DNA of 64,000 nt, taken from Paenibacillus cremeus (GTDB taxonomy: Bacteria > Bacillota > Bacilli > Paenibacillales > NBRC-103111). The notes under the pieces were generated by a model. That model saw only the letters and a list, made by a program, of their open reading frames with translations. It did no database searches and was not told where the DNA came from. The stretch is taken from assembly GCF_007786445.1 (NCBI RefSeq), contig NZ_VNJI01000008.1, positions 62,001 through 126,000 of the forward strand, given 5' to 3'. Shown here one piece after another: positions 25,975 to 35,028 of this stretch; positions within the stretch are counted from its first letter, which is position 1, and every line of letters starts with the position of its first letter. The position numbers and the translations under genes were made by a program.

Positions 25975-27249
25975 ATGAACAGCCGACGTAAGCGACTGAT
26001 GCTCGCTTCTCGCAGCCATTTTGAACTTCAATGGTTCAAAATTGCTGCCTTAGTAACTATGACGATCGTCTCGCAATCTTCGATGCTTGCAGGCGAAGCC
26101 TTAGCTGCCGCAGCGGCTCCAGCCGTTGCAAGCGTAAGTGTCTCGAGCAGCCCACTCAGCCAAGTGCAGGGGCTGAATTCCCTGGAGCGGAACAAGCTGT
26201 ATGAAGGAATCACCTTCAATACGGCCGGGTGGCAGATCGGTACGATCGTATCCAAAGAGCCGTATGCCGTCGTGACTGCTTTTGATGAAAAGGGTCCGAT
26301 CGTTCGCGTTTGGACGGGCGTATTGGTGCGCGAGGGCAGCGATTTGGAAACGAATTGGGATGAGCTTCGCGTGAGCACCGCTGGCAAGGTACTGCTTCAT
26401 GTGACGGATTTGGACGCGACGATCCCGGGGTATTTTGCCTCGCCATCGAAGGACATGTTCAAGTCGAAGGCGTATTTGGGAGCCTACCCTTGGGCGGATA
26501 TTCCTACCGACCCTGAGGCGGAGAAAGCAGGCAGCGACAAGGTCACATCCAACATCGCGCTGCATGTATACGGCAACATATCCATGGATAAGAGCGAAGT
26601 GGTCTCGACGAATCTGGGCCCGATCAAGAAGGAAGCGGCGATCCCTGATACCGTACCGGCGCTGAAGCGATTTGGGGAAATCGCGGTGCCGAAGCTGCCG
26701 GTCGATGCAACTACGCATTGGGCGAAGGACGAGATTCTAGATTTGATGAAAAAATCGATCATCGAAGGCTACGACGATCATACGATTCGCCCGGATCGCA
26801 CCTTGTCGAGGGCGGAATTCCTCACGCTGCTGGTGAAGACGCTCGGTCTGAGCGCAGCTGGAAAGGGCACGATCACCGGCGAGGAGCTCGGCTACATTGA
26901 TCTGAACACGCACTGGGCCTTGCCGGCGATCGAGGAAGCGCAGCAGTTCGGGCTGCTTGATAAGAAGCCGGCCTCGTTCAAGTTCGAGCCGGACGCGCCG
27001 ATGTCGCGGATCGAGATGATCGGGCTGCTCGGACGCGTTTTACAGAAGTATGGTGCCGCTGGTAGCGGGGCGTCGGAAGCACCGGGCTTCAGCGACACCG
27101 GCAGCTTAACGGAGGCGAGCAAGGCGGCGCTTCAAGCGGTGGTTGGAGCCGGGATCGTCGGAGGATATCCTGACGGCACGTTCCGGCCGGATGGCAAGCT
27201 GACCCGCGCGGAAGCGTTCAAGGTCATTTCGAGATTGTTCCAGCTTTAG
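25975..27249 (+). CDS. SLH-domain surface protein within the pilus operon
   Basis: 424 residues. A long signal peptide (basic start, hydrophobic 20-45, AAAAAPA cleavage region) precedes an unknown domain (about 55-240) and three SLH-like repeats (about 245-295, 305-360, 370-424; e.g. GYDDHTIRPDRTLSRAEF, GGYPDGTFRPDGKLTRAE). SLH repeats bind pyruvylated secondary wall polymer. ATG follows the pilT stop without a gap. The unknown domain may contact the pilus. Inference: a wall-side collar or guide in place of the secretin of Gram-negative systems. Confidence 0.9.
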   Translation: MNSRRKRLMLASRSHFELQWFKIAALVTMTIVSQSSMLAGEALAAAAAPAVASVSVSSSPLSQVQGLNSLERNKLYEGITFNTAGWQIGTIVSKEPYAVVTAFDEKGPIVRVWTGVLVREGSDLETNWDELRVSTAGKVLLHVTDLDATIPGYFASPSKDMFKSKAYLGAYPWADIPTDPEAEKAGSDKVTSNIALHVYGNISMDKSEVVSTNLGPIKKEAAIPDTVPALKRFGEIAVPKLPVDATTHWAKDEILDLMKKSIIEGYDDHTIRPDRTLSRAEFLTLLVKTLGLSAAGKGTITGEELGYIDLNTHWALPAIEEAQQFGLLDKKPASFKFEPDAPMSRIEMIGLLGRVLQKYGAAGSGASEAPGFSDTGSLTEASKAALQAVVGAGIVGGYPDGTFRPDGKLTRAEAFKVISRLFQL

Positions 27250-27295
27250 AGGAGACAGCGAGCCCAGCGGGGCATCACCTTTACGGGGAGGGATA

Positions 27296-29656
27296 ATGAT
27301 GAAGTGGATAAACAGATGGAAGAAGCATCGGGCTGGAATGCTGGCGGGGGTGCTGACCTTGGCGCTGACGGCGCCGGCGGTCGTGCCGGGAGGCGTGGCC
27401 TTAGCGGTGGACGACGGATGCCTTGGCATGACAGGCACAGGGACCTTATCGGCAACTGAAATTGTACAAAACGACGAGCTGATTCTGAGGTACACCTTGA
27501 ATCCGAGCGGCACGCATACGGTGACGACCCACCGGGATCCGGTGGACGTTATTTTTGTGGCGGACTACTCGGGAAGTATGGCGAATCATATTAACTCCAG
27601 CAGCAGCTCGCCGATTCGGATGGATATGCTGAAGACGTCCTCGCAGACATTGACGAACAAATTGACGACGGCCGCAGCGCAGGATCGCCTCGGCTTGATT
27701 AAATTCAGTACAAACGCTTCGCTCGAGAAAAGTTTCACTACAAATTATGCGAGTGTGCAGACGGCCATCAACGCCTTGCAGCCGTATAGTTATACGAATA
27801 TCGATGAGGCGCTGACACTGGCGAAATCCACGATGGCCTCATCCGGAGTCAATCAGACCAAGTATGTCATCCTGCTGACGGACGGTGCGGCTACACGATG
27901 GACGGACGACAAAGGGAAAGTGCAGAGCGGGGACCAACAGTCCGCGGACGAAGCGAAGAAATCAGCGGATCTGATCGCCCCGACGGGGGTCAAGGTGTAT
28001 ACTATCGCCCTGGCAGAGCCCGGCTCTACTGAAATCGACCTGAATTTGCTGCAATACATCGCAACGAAAACAGGCGCAGCGAGTTATCAGGCCAGCTCGA
28101 CGCAGCAGCTCTCCGATATTTTCGATAATATTATCCATACACTTGATGCACCGGCGAAGCTGTCGAACATCGTGCTGCATCAGCCGCTTCCGGCAGGCTT
28201 TATTCTCGCCCCGGGGCGCAACGCGGCAGGCATCACCTTTGACAGCGCTAAGCAGGAAGCGCTCATTCCGGTGCCGGACGTCGCTTATCCGTTCCAGCAA
28301 ACCAGCATTCCGCTGGAGCTGCATTTGATTCCTACCACGGCGGCAGGTGATTACCAGCTGCAGGACGCGCAGGTTGCCTACAAGGACGCTTGCAGCGCCA
28401 GCAAGCAGTTCACGATCCCCTTCGGCTCGACGATCTCGGTCAACGTTCGGGCGGTGGACAAGTACGGCAACGAATATTTAGGCAAAACCTCCGGTGATGT
28501 CATCCGCTTCCGTACCGGCGACAAAGCAAAGCAATGGACCATTCATGAAGTGAATTCGTCCGTAACCAGCATCAAATTCGAAGAAAACGACACGGTAGTT
28601 GTGGTGGGCTACAAGAATGGCAGCTCCCGTTGGGATCTCAAGCCGACCGCACCGTCCGACTTTACGCTGAAGGACGCCAGCGGAACGGTCATTCCGGATG
28701 CAAGCTGGCGTAAGGGGCCAGGCAAGCTCACTTCGATTTCCGGCTCCGCCTCGCAGCTTCCGGCTTCGACGGTGTACGCCAATGACGATTTCTCCGCCAA
28801 GTTCATTGCCGGCTACGAATTCGACATTGCCGGTGGCGAATGGCGAGCGTACGCCAGCGGCGACACGGTAACGCTTCCGGATGGCGGCAACACCGCGCTG
28901 AACGCTAGAGCCTTCACTAACGCGATTAGCGGCAGTGCCTCCCTTCCAGTGGGCGGCGCCCAGGCGTCCAGGACCGTATCGCTGGACAGCACGCCTCCAC
29001 TGATCGGCTGGAAGAAGACGATCGACTATCCGTCCGACGATGCCACGATCACGATCGAAGCAACGGAGGATCTGAGCCCGCTCTCCAGCATTAAAGTGTG
29101 GCTGGACGGCAGCAAGAACCCGTCCATTACCGTGAGCGCAGGGCAATTCACCAAGAATGGCAGCACCTATTCCTACAAGTTTAAGCTGAGTGATGTCTAC
29201 ACCAACAAGGATGATCGGGCCGGCTGGCACCAAATCGTGTACGAAGCGACCTCGGTGGGCGGTGCGTCGAAGTCGGCGCCGGACTATTTTGTCGTCAATC
29301 CGGGTCCTTCCGCAGATCTCGTCCCAGATGGCTATACGCAAGATATGTACGCGGACAAGCCGGTTACGGTCAACGTCAAGAACCTCAAGCTGCCGGTGTC
29401 GGACAAGACGTTCGGCGACGTGTTCAAAGAAGGATTTACTCTGAAGGGCATGTACTACGTGATCAATACAACCTCGGGAACACCGGCGGCATCGGAGTGG
29501 AAGAAGATGGCGGCATCGCGTCTGACTGTAACGACCAAGACGGATTCCACGGAAGGCACCTACTACGTGCATCTGAAGCTGGTGGACAGCGAGAACATTG
29601 AAACGATCATCGAGTCGATGCCGATCAGCATGGATACGACGCAAAACCGCAATTAG
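27296..29656 (+). CDS. Large secreted von Willebrand A protein, pilus-associated adhesin candidate
   Basis: 786 residues. Signal peptide about 1-38, then a vWA domain (about 80-285) with an intact MIDAS: DYSGS near 86, a Thr loop, and LLTDGAATRW near 195. Downstream are several beta-sandwich segments (about 300-770) without recognised catalytic motifs. No LPXTG or SLH at the C-terminus, so anchoring must come from another protein or from the pilus. Lying between pilT and minor prepilins it occupies the place that PilY1-type tip adhesins have elsewhere; PilY1 also has a vWA-like part. Tip location is inference. Confidence 0.85.
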   Translation: MMKWINRWKKHRAGMLAGVLTLALTAPAVVPGGVALAVDDGCLGMTGTGTLSATEIVQNDELILRYTLNPSGTHTVTTHRDPVDVIFVADYSGSMANHINSSSSSPIRMDMLKTSSQTLTNKLTTAAAQDRLGLIKFSTNASLEKSFTTNYASVQTAINALQPYSYTNIDEALTLAKSTMASSGVNQTKYVILLTDGAATRWTDDKGKVQSGDQQSADEAKKSADLIAPTGVKVYTIALAEPGSTEIDLNLLQYIATKTGAASYQASSTQQLSDIFDNIIHTLDAPAKLSNIVLHQPLPAGFILAPGRNAAGITFDSAKQEALIPVPDVAYPFQQTSIPLELHLIPTTAAGDYQLQDAQVAYKDACSASKQFTIPFGSTISVNVRAVDKYGNEYLGKTSGDVIRFRTGDKAKQWTIHEVNSSVTSIKFEENDTVVVVGYKNGSSRWDLKPTAPSDFTLKDASGTVIPDASWRKGPGKLTSISGSASQLPASTVYANDDFSAKFIAGYEFDIAGGEWRAYASGDTVTLPDGGNTALNARAFTNAISGSASLPVGGAQASRTVSLDSTPPLIGWKKTIDYPSDDATITIEATEDLSPLSSIKVWLDGSKNPSITVSAGQFTKNGSTYSYKFKLSDVYTNKDDRAGWHQIVYEATSVGGASKSAPDYFVVNPGPSADLVPDGYTQDMYADKPVTVNVKNLKLPVSDKTFGDVFKEGFTLKGMYYVINTTSGTPAASEWKKMAASRLTVTTKTDSTEGTYYVHLKLVDSENIETIIESMPISMDTTQNRN

Positions 29657-29680
29657 CGCAAGTAGAAAGGGTGCCGTGCC

Positions 29681-30214
29681 GTGTACCGTAATGTTCGCAG
29701 AAGCAAGCCAATTCTTAACGAAGACGGCATATCACTGGTGGAAATCCTGGTCGGCGTCACGATTATGGCGATTATCAGTGTCACGTTGATGGGCCATTTT
29801 TTGAAGGCGTTGGACAAATCGGCCGAAGAAAGCCGCCGCATTATCGCTTCGAATTTATCCCGGCTGAAGGCGGCGGAGCTTCGCGACTACTTCAAAGATC
29901 AATATGCGTCCGTGGAGACGGCGTTAGGGAGCGATTCGTACTATGCCTTCACCGGCAACAGTGAGAAGGATCACACCACGAGGCTGATGCTCGGGCGGCT
30001 CGATCGCACCATCGTCAACGGGACGACCTATCGGTATCTGGTGGAGCTGGACAACCAATCGGTGAGAAAAAGCGAGCTGGACACGAAGCTGGACGCCTCG
30101 GATGGTTACTTAACCCGGATGCTGGTGACGGTATATTGGTCGGGGGACGAAACGTTCACGCCTTCACCGAACGCCTCGACAACGCTGGATACTTATCTCG
30201 TGAAAAGGTGGTAG
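29681..30214 (+). CDS. Minor prepilin (N-methylation motif), 177 aa
   Basis: GTG start after AAAGGG. The N-terminal leader ends NEDG and is followed by ISLVEILVGVTIMAIISVTL, a class III signal with Glu at +5. The C-terminal domain (about 60-177) is Ser/Thr/Asp-rich with charged helices. It would be processed by the PilD-type peptidase of the same locus. Similar position to PilV/GspI-type minor pilins. Confidence 0.85.
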   Translation: MYRNVRRSKPILNEDGISLVEILVGVTIMAIISVTLMGHFLKALDKSAEESRRIIASNLSRLKAAELRDYFKDQYASVETALGSDSYYAFTGNSEKDHTTRLMLGRLDRTIVNGTTYRYLVELDNQSVRKSELDTKLDASDGYLTRMLVTVYWSGDETFTPSPNASTTLDTYLVKRW

Positions 30215-30221
30215 CTGAGCC

Positions 30222-30758
30222 GTGCAGCAAAATGAAAAAGGCATGACCTTGATCGAAGTGCTGGCGGCGCTGCTCATCTTTTCCATGGTGACCACCCTCC
30301 TGTACTCCTTTCTGGTCATGGGTATCTCCATTTACAAGCGGGTCACCGTGGAAAGCCAGATGCGAAGTCAAGGGGACACGTTGTACAGCCAAATTATTTC
30401 GGAGCTGAAGGATGCGATCTATGTTCAGCAGTCCCAGCCCGACTCGGAAATCCGTTATGCGAAAAAATCGGCTGACCCGAAAGCCTACATCGAATTGTAT
30501 GTGATGAAGCTGATTCCGGATGCGGTCTCGGGCGGCCGGATCGAGGTGCGGAGGGCTGGCGCAAGCGCAGGTCCGCCGGATCAAGTATTTCAGCTCGGGA
30601 GCAAATTTACGATCGACGGTGGCAGCCTGACGGAAGTCAGTCACGACCTAGTGCAGGTGAGGCTGACGTACATCCGAAGCCACTCGGAAGCGCTGAAGGT
30701 GCTGGACAACCCCAGGCTCGAGATCGATTCGCAAATCCCGCTGTTTCGCAGCGACTAA
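30222..30758 (+). CDS. Minor prepilin (PilW/GspJ-like), 178 aa
   Basis: GTG start with AGGTGG at the end of the previous gene. Very short leader MQQNEKG before MTLIEVLAALLIFSMVTTLL (Glu at +5). The rest is a globular domain with several beta strands. Seven bp after the preceding minor prepilin. Together with the PilX-like gene it would form the tip-priming complex (inference from minor pilin biology). Confidence 0.87.
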   Translation: MQQNEKGMTLIEVLAALLIFSMVTTLLYSFLVMGISIYKRVTVESQMRSQGDTLYSQIISELKDAIYVQQSQPDSEIRYAKKSADPKAYIELYVMKLIPDAVSGGRIEVRRAGASAGPPDQVFQLGSKFTIDGGSLTEVSHDLVQVRLTYIRSHSEALKVLDNPRLEIDSQIPLFRSD

Positions 30759-30845
30759 CATTCTAGCGGCATGACAAAGCACTGTCGACAACCGACATCG
30801 GGTTCACCGGCTGTAACGGTTGCGACAAAGGAGGAAATCGAACCG

Positions 30846-32648
30846 ATGCGCACCGAGCATCAAGACCCTGCCAAAGGCCCTTCCGGGCAAGGCAAAGAAG
30901 AAGGCTCTGCGCTCGTCATCGCCCTCCTGGCCGTCGTCGTGATGACGGTCCTCGGCCTTGTGCTGATGGATGTGCTGCGAGGCGGCATGGTGCAGGCGGT
31001 GACGACGGAGGGCGGCATCCAGGCGGAGGCCATCGCCCAGAAGGGGCTGGACGATACGCTGGCGCTGCTGCGCGGGGCCGTCGCCCAAGGCGAGAAGGGT
31101 ACCGACTATCGCGGGCGAATCAATCTGGTCGACGCGAAGCTGGCCGAAGCCGTCGTTTTTCTGCACGACAAGCCGGATGTGGAGGCCAAGAAGGGTACCT
31201 ACCACATCGAGCTGTTATCCGATGAGACCAAGATGAATCCTGAGCTAAGCCCGGTGAAGCCGGTGACTAGCCCGGATTTCCCGTATGTGCGCAAGTTCGT
31301 GATTAAGTCCACCGGCGTCATCGAAAGCAAGCCCGAGAAGCGGGTTACGAAGCAGATGACGGTTTATGTCAGCACGATCAATCCGGTGTTCCGCTATCCG
31401 GTGTCGAGCGGCAAAGATTTAACGATGAACGGCACGCCGTATGTGACGGGCGACGTTCTCGTTCGCGGAGACAGCTTCCTTGTCGGCGACGAGGCGTTTT
31501 TCACCGGAGTTCGGGGCAGCAAATACGGGCTTCCGACGGGGCTGCCGGCGCTTCGCGGATTTTTGCGGGTGGATGGCGACGGCGTAGCCGGGGGCATTCA
31601 GAAGTACTACTCCAAGCTCAGCGACGGCACCGATGCCTCCAGCGACCTGCTCGACCCGGCTTATTTTACGGACCAGTATTTCCCGCTGGAGGATGCGTCG
31701 CTGGATAATGATGTCGCTGTCGATGCCGCCGCCTATGTGAAGGACAAAGCGGAAACGAAGCTGAACAGCCGGCTGAGCACGGGCTTCGGCTCGACGGTTA
31801 CCGGATTGCTGGATTACACGCTCTATAACTCGGCGAATGCCTCCAGCGTGCTTTACGACGGCGAATGGGTCACCGTTCAAGGCAATGTAACGAATGGCAA
31901 TGGCTCGGCTGATGCCGACCTGTTCGTCAATAGCGGCGTGCTGATGATGGATGACGAGAATGGCAGCCTGACGGTGAAGCGCGGCAGCATCTACATCAAG
32001 TCGCCGGACAGCAACCTGGTCGCGGCGGATTTGCGGGGGAAGCTGAACGTCGATGAGGACCGGTTTGTAGCGGTAGATGGAAACGTGACGCTGAACCAGG
32101 GGTTTGATTTTCCACGGGGCAGCATGTATATCAAAGGCGATTTAAAGATTATCGGCAACATTCGCCTCCAAGGCACGGTGTATGTGGACGGCAATGTAGA
32201 GCTGAAAGAGATGAAGTCGATCAATAAGAAGCTGAACGCGGCCGACGAGCCGATCCCGCTCATTATTGTCGCTTCCGGGGAGATTGTTTTAGGGAACAAC
32301 ACGAACGAGAACAACGAGGAAGTCAGGGCGTTCCTGTATTCGAAGAAAAATATGACGCTCTACGGCGTCATCTCCAAGCTGAATCTGCTCGGCGGCATTC
32401 ACGGGGAATCCGGGGTGGAGCTGAACGCGGTACGCGGCGAGCTGTCCTCGGCCGGTCTCACGCCGACCGTGTATGCGGGACCGGCGTGGAGCGGGCAAAC
32501 CGTTCAGCCGGGTCAGCAGAGTATGGCGGCGGATACGTCGAGGCTGCAAATTTTTTACGATAACAACCTGTACGACAAGCCCCCTTACGGCATCCCGATC
32601 ACGAGCCAATTCAATGTTTTTGTGAAGGATATTCAGTATTTGAAATGA
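30846..32648 (+). CDS. PilX-like pilus assembly protein with large beta-rich domain
   Basis: About 600 residues from ATG 30846, chosen because AAAGGAGG lies 11 nt upstream; an earlier ATG at 30771 has no ribosome site. The N-terminus has GSALVIALLAVVVMTVLGLV, a PilX-type transmembrane helix lacking the Glu+5 of true prepilins. Residues about 200-560 are repetitive beta-strand turns (e.g. VDGDGVAGG, GNIRLQGTVYVDGNVELKEM), like a right-handed beta-helix or polymeric bactofilin-like stack. Much longer than proteobacterial PilX. Probably a non-processed or tip-proximal component; binding role unknown. Confidence 0.78.
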   Translation: MRTEHQDPAKGPSGQGKEEGSALVIALLAVVVMTVLGLVLMDVLRGGMVQAVTTEGGIQAEAIAQKGLDDTLALLRGAVAQGEKGTDYRGRINLVDAKLAEAVVFLHDKPDVEAKKGTYHIELLSDETKMNPELSPVKPVTSPDFPYVRKFVIKSTGVIESKPEKRVTKQMTVYVSTINPVFRYPVSSGKDLTMNGTPYVTGDVLVRGDSFLVGDEAFFTGVRGSKYGLPTGLPALRGFLRVDGDGVAGGIQKYYSKLSDGTDASSDLLDPAYFTDQYFPLEDASLDNDVAVDAAAYVKDKAETKLNSRLSTGFGSTVTGLLDYTLYNSANASSVLYDGEWVTVQGNVTNGNGSADADLFVNSGVLMMDDENGSLTVKRGSIYIKSPDSNLVAADLRGKLNVDEDRFVAVDGNVTLNQGFDFPRGSMYIKGDLKIIGNIRLQGTVYVDGNVELKEMKSINKKLNAADEPIPLIIVASGEIVLGNNTNENNEEVRAFLYSKKNMTLYGVISKLNLLGGIHGESGVELNAVRGELSSAGLTPTVYAGPAWSGQTVQPGQQSMAADTSRLQIFYDNNLYDKPPYGIPITSQFNVFVKDIQYLK

Positions 32649-32672
32649 AAATTTTGAAAGGAGGCACCCCCT

Positions 32673-34145
32673 ATGTCACTCAAAATTTTGGTTGTAGACG
32701 ACACTAAGTTTATGCGCAAGATGCTGACTGATATTTTGAAGCAGTTCGGATACGAGGTGGTTGGTGAAGCGGAAAATGGCAGACAAGCAGTGCAGCGCTA
32801 CGAGGAGCTGCGGCCGGATGTCGTCATTCTGGATATCACGATGCCTGAGATGGACGGGATTGAGGCGATGAAGGAAATTCGCCGTTTTGATCCGCAGGCG
32901 ATCGTCCTGATCTGCTCGGCGATGAGCCAGCAGGACCTTATCTCCGAGGCGCTGAAGGCAGGGGCGAACGGGTATGTGATGAAGCCGTTCAAGCCGATCC
33001 GGGTCAATGAAATTATCCGGAAGTACGGCGTCCCCCGTTCAGGCGGCGAGGCGAAGCTGGAGGAAGCGGCAGCTGAGGCTCCGGAGGCTCCAGAAGCGCT
33101 GGAGGCCGAGGCCGATCAGGCGCTCGTGATGCCGGAGGCGGCGGTCGAGGCTGCGGCAGCGGCAGAAGCCCCGGCGCCGGTGCCGGCAGAGGCGGAGGCC
33201 GTCGCAGCCGAAGCGGCTGCCGAGGCCGAGGTGGCCGCCGCAGCGGAGGAAGCGGCAGCGGCCGCAGCGCTCGAAGCCTCTGCCGAGCCGGCGCCCGCGG
33301 AGGCGCCGCAGGAGGCGTCGGCGGACGTGGGCCTGCTGGCCGCCGACGAAGAGGCCGAAGCGCGCTCGGAGCAGGAATACCTCGAGCTGGCGCAGCTGCT
33401 GCAGGAGGAGGGCGACACCGCTTACCTGCCTTCGGCAGTGGTCGAGGAAGCGGCCGAGGAAGCGGGGCTTGCTCCGGCAGCGGAAGACAGCCTGCAGCTG
33501 TCCGAGAGCGAGCCGCTCGCAAGCGAGTCCTTCGCCGCTGAGGCGGAAGAGCCGGCGGCGGAGCTGCCTGAGCCGGAGCCGCCGCTCAGCGAGGCGGTGC
33601 CGGAAGCGCTGCCTGAGCTTGCGGCGTCCGTCGAGCTGCCGTCCGAGCTGGACGAAGCGGAGCTGAGCCTGGAGGAGCTGAACGACCTGACGCTGAATAT
33701 GGCGGAGGAAGAAAGCGCAGTCCTAGCGCCATCAGTCGAGACCGCACCGGAGCCGCCTGCTGCTCCTCCTGCGGCACCAGAGCCCCCGGCAGCTGTAGAG
33801 CCGGAGCCTGCGCAGCAAGCGAATTCGAAATCAAGCATGTCCGTAATAGATGGCGGGAAAATTATTAATTTATTCAGGGGGAATGAACCGATGAAAAACT
33901 TCACCAGCTTCACCAGCAGCTATATGTGCAATTGGAATGAAGAAGTGAGCGGGGACATGACTAATTTTCTCGTCATCTGCACGGAAAGCGAAAACCGCGT
34001 CGCCATCGAAATGACCGGCAGCGGCAATCAGAAGCAGACGATCAACTTCACGATCGACGGCTTCAACCAGCTGGCAAGCTGGCTGCATACGCAATTGAAT
34101 CACTCCGGCTCCAGTGTGAGAGAGTTTTCCAAGCGCGCGGATTAA
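32673..34145 (+). CDS. CheY-like receiver fused to a long Ala/Glu/Pro-rich arm and an unknown C-terminal domain
   Basis: 490 residues. Receiver domain 1-118 with phospho-acceptor Asp54 (VILDITMPEMDG), acidic D9/D10 and Lys near 104 (GYVMKPFKP). Residues about 125-388 are almost only Ala, Glu, Pro, Ser, Leu, a low-complexity acidic arm. The last about 100 residues (from MSVIDGGKIINLF) form an ordered domain I do not recognise. A ribosome-site-like AGGGGG lies 9 nt before the in-frame ATG at 33891 (residue 407), so an 84-aa C-terminal product may also be made. Main site is ideal (AAAGGAGG). No CheA is encoded nearby. Possible switch for pilus motors. Confidence 0.85.
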   Translation: MSLKILVVDDTKFMRKMLTDILKQFGYEVVGEAENGRQAVQRYEELRPDVVILDITMPEMDGIEAMKEIRRFDPQAIVLICSAMSQQDLISEALKAGANGYVMKPFKPIRVNEIIRKYGVPRSGGEAKLEEAAAEAPEAPEALEAEADQALVMPEAAVEAAAAAEAPAPVPAEAEAVAAEAAAEAEVAAAAEEAAAAAALEASAEPAPAEAPQEASADVGLLAADEEAEARSEQEYLELAQLLQEEGDTAYLPSAVVEEAAEEAGLAPAAEDSLQLSESEPLASESFAAEAEEPAAELPEPEPPLSEAVPEALPELAASVELPSELDEAELSLEELNDLTLNMAEEESAVLAPSVETAPEPPAAPPAAPEPPAAVEPEPAQQANSKSSMSVIDGGKIINLFRGNEPMKNFTSFTSSYMCNWNEEVSGDMTNFLVICTESENRVAIEMTGSGNQKQTINFTIDGFNQLASWLHTQLNHSGSSVREFSKRAD

Positions 34146-34198
34146 GGGAGTCATTGACATCGCCGGCATCGGCTCTATTTTGAAAGGGGAAATCAGCT

Positions 34199-34981
34199 AT
34201 GGATGGGCAGCTATGGGTCTTACTAGTTCCGCTATTTTTCATCGGTGCTTTGTTCGGTTCGTTCTTTAACGTGGTCGGGATTCGGGTTCCCCGGGGGCAA
34301 TCGGTGGTGCATCCCCGATCCAGCTGCGGCAGCTGCCATCAGACGCTCGGGCCGGTCGACCTGATCCCGATCTTCGGCTGGCTGCTTCGAAAGGGCAAGT
34401 GCCATTACTGCGGGACCCCCATATCCGGCGTCTATATGCTGGGGGAGCTGGCCGGAGGCGTGCTCTTCGCCGCCCTCCCCCTCCTCTTCCCTGATCATCT
34501 CGAGGAGCTGTGGATTGCATATCCGCTCGTGTCCGTGCTGCTGATTTTGACTGTGAGCGATCTGAAATACATGCTGCTGCCGAACAAAATCATCTACCCG
34601 GCTATGCTGCTGTTCACGCTGCTGCGTCTCCTGAACCATCCGCTTCCGCTGTGGCATTACGCCTTGGGCTTCGTGCTCGGCGGCGGCATTCTGATCAGCG
34701 TCTCCCTGATCGCTACGTGGATGGGCAAGCCGGCGATGGGCTTCGGCGACATCCGGCTGATGGCGTTGATTGGCCTTGTGATTGGCGTTAAGCTCGTTCT
34801 GCTCTGCGTGTTCCTGTCTGCGCTCCTCGGCAGTGTGATTGGCCTGGCGCTGATCGGATCGGGCAAGCTGAGCCGCAGCACACCGATTCCGTACGGTCCC
34901 TTCATTGCCGTCGGCAGTCTCGTCTCCTATTGCTATGGCGATCCGCTCGTATCGTGGTATTTGGATCTGATCACCTTGTAA
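34199..34981 (+). CDS. pilD: Type IV prepilin peptidase / N-methyltransferase (PilD)
   Basis: 260 residues, about eight membrane helices. The N-terminal cytoplasmic loop has the zinc-type Cys pairs CGSCHQ and CHYCGTP; the aspartyl protease residues are in TVSDLKYMLLPN (Asp near 121) and GFGDIRLMALIG (Asp near 184). It cleaves the leaders of PilA and the two minor prepilins and methylates the new N-terminus. Good ribosome site. Confidence 0.95.
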   Translation: MDGQLWVLLVPLFFIGALFGSFFNVVGIRVPRGQSVVHPRSSCGSCHQTLGPVDLIPIFGWLLRKGKCHYCGTPISGVYMLGELAGGVLFAALPLLFPDHLEELWIAYPLVSVLLILTVSDLKYMLLPNKIIYPAMLLFTLLRLLNHPLPLWHYALGFVLGGGILISVSLIATWMGKPAMGFGDIRLMALIGLVIGVKLVLLCVFLSALLGSVIGLALIGSGKLSRSTPIPYGPFIAVGSLVSYCYGDPLVSWYLDLITL

Positions 34982-35028
34982 GGCAAAGGCTTGCTGAATT
35001 TTAAACCATAAAGAGAGGTCGATGATTC

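Noticed and set aside
33013-33913. Long minus-strand frames opposite the CheY linker
   Set aside because: They are the antisense of the repetitive Ala/Glu codons (Arg/Pro/Ser-rich) and have no start signals.
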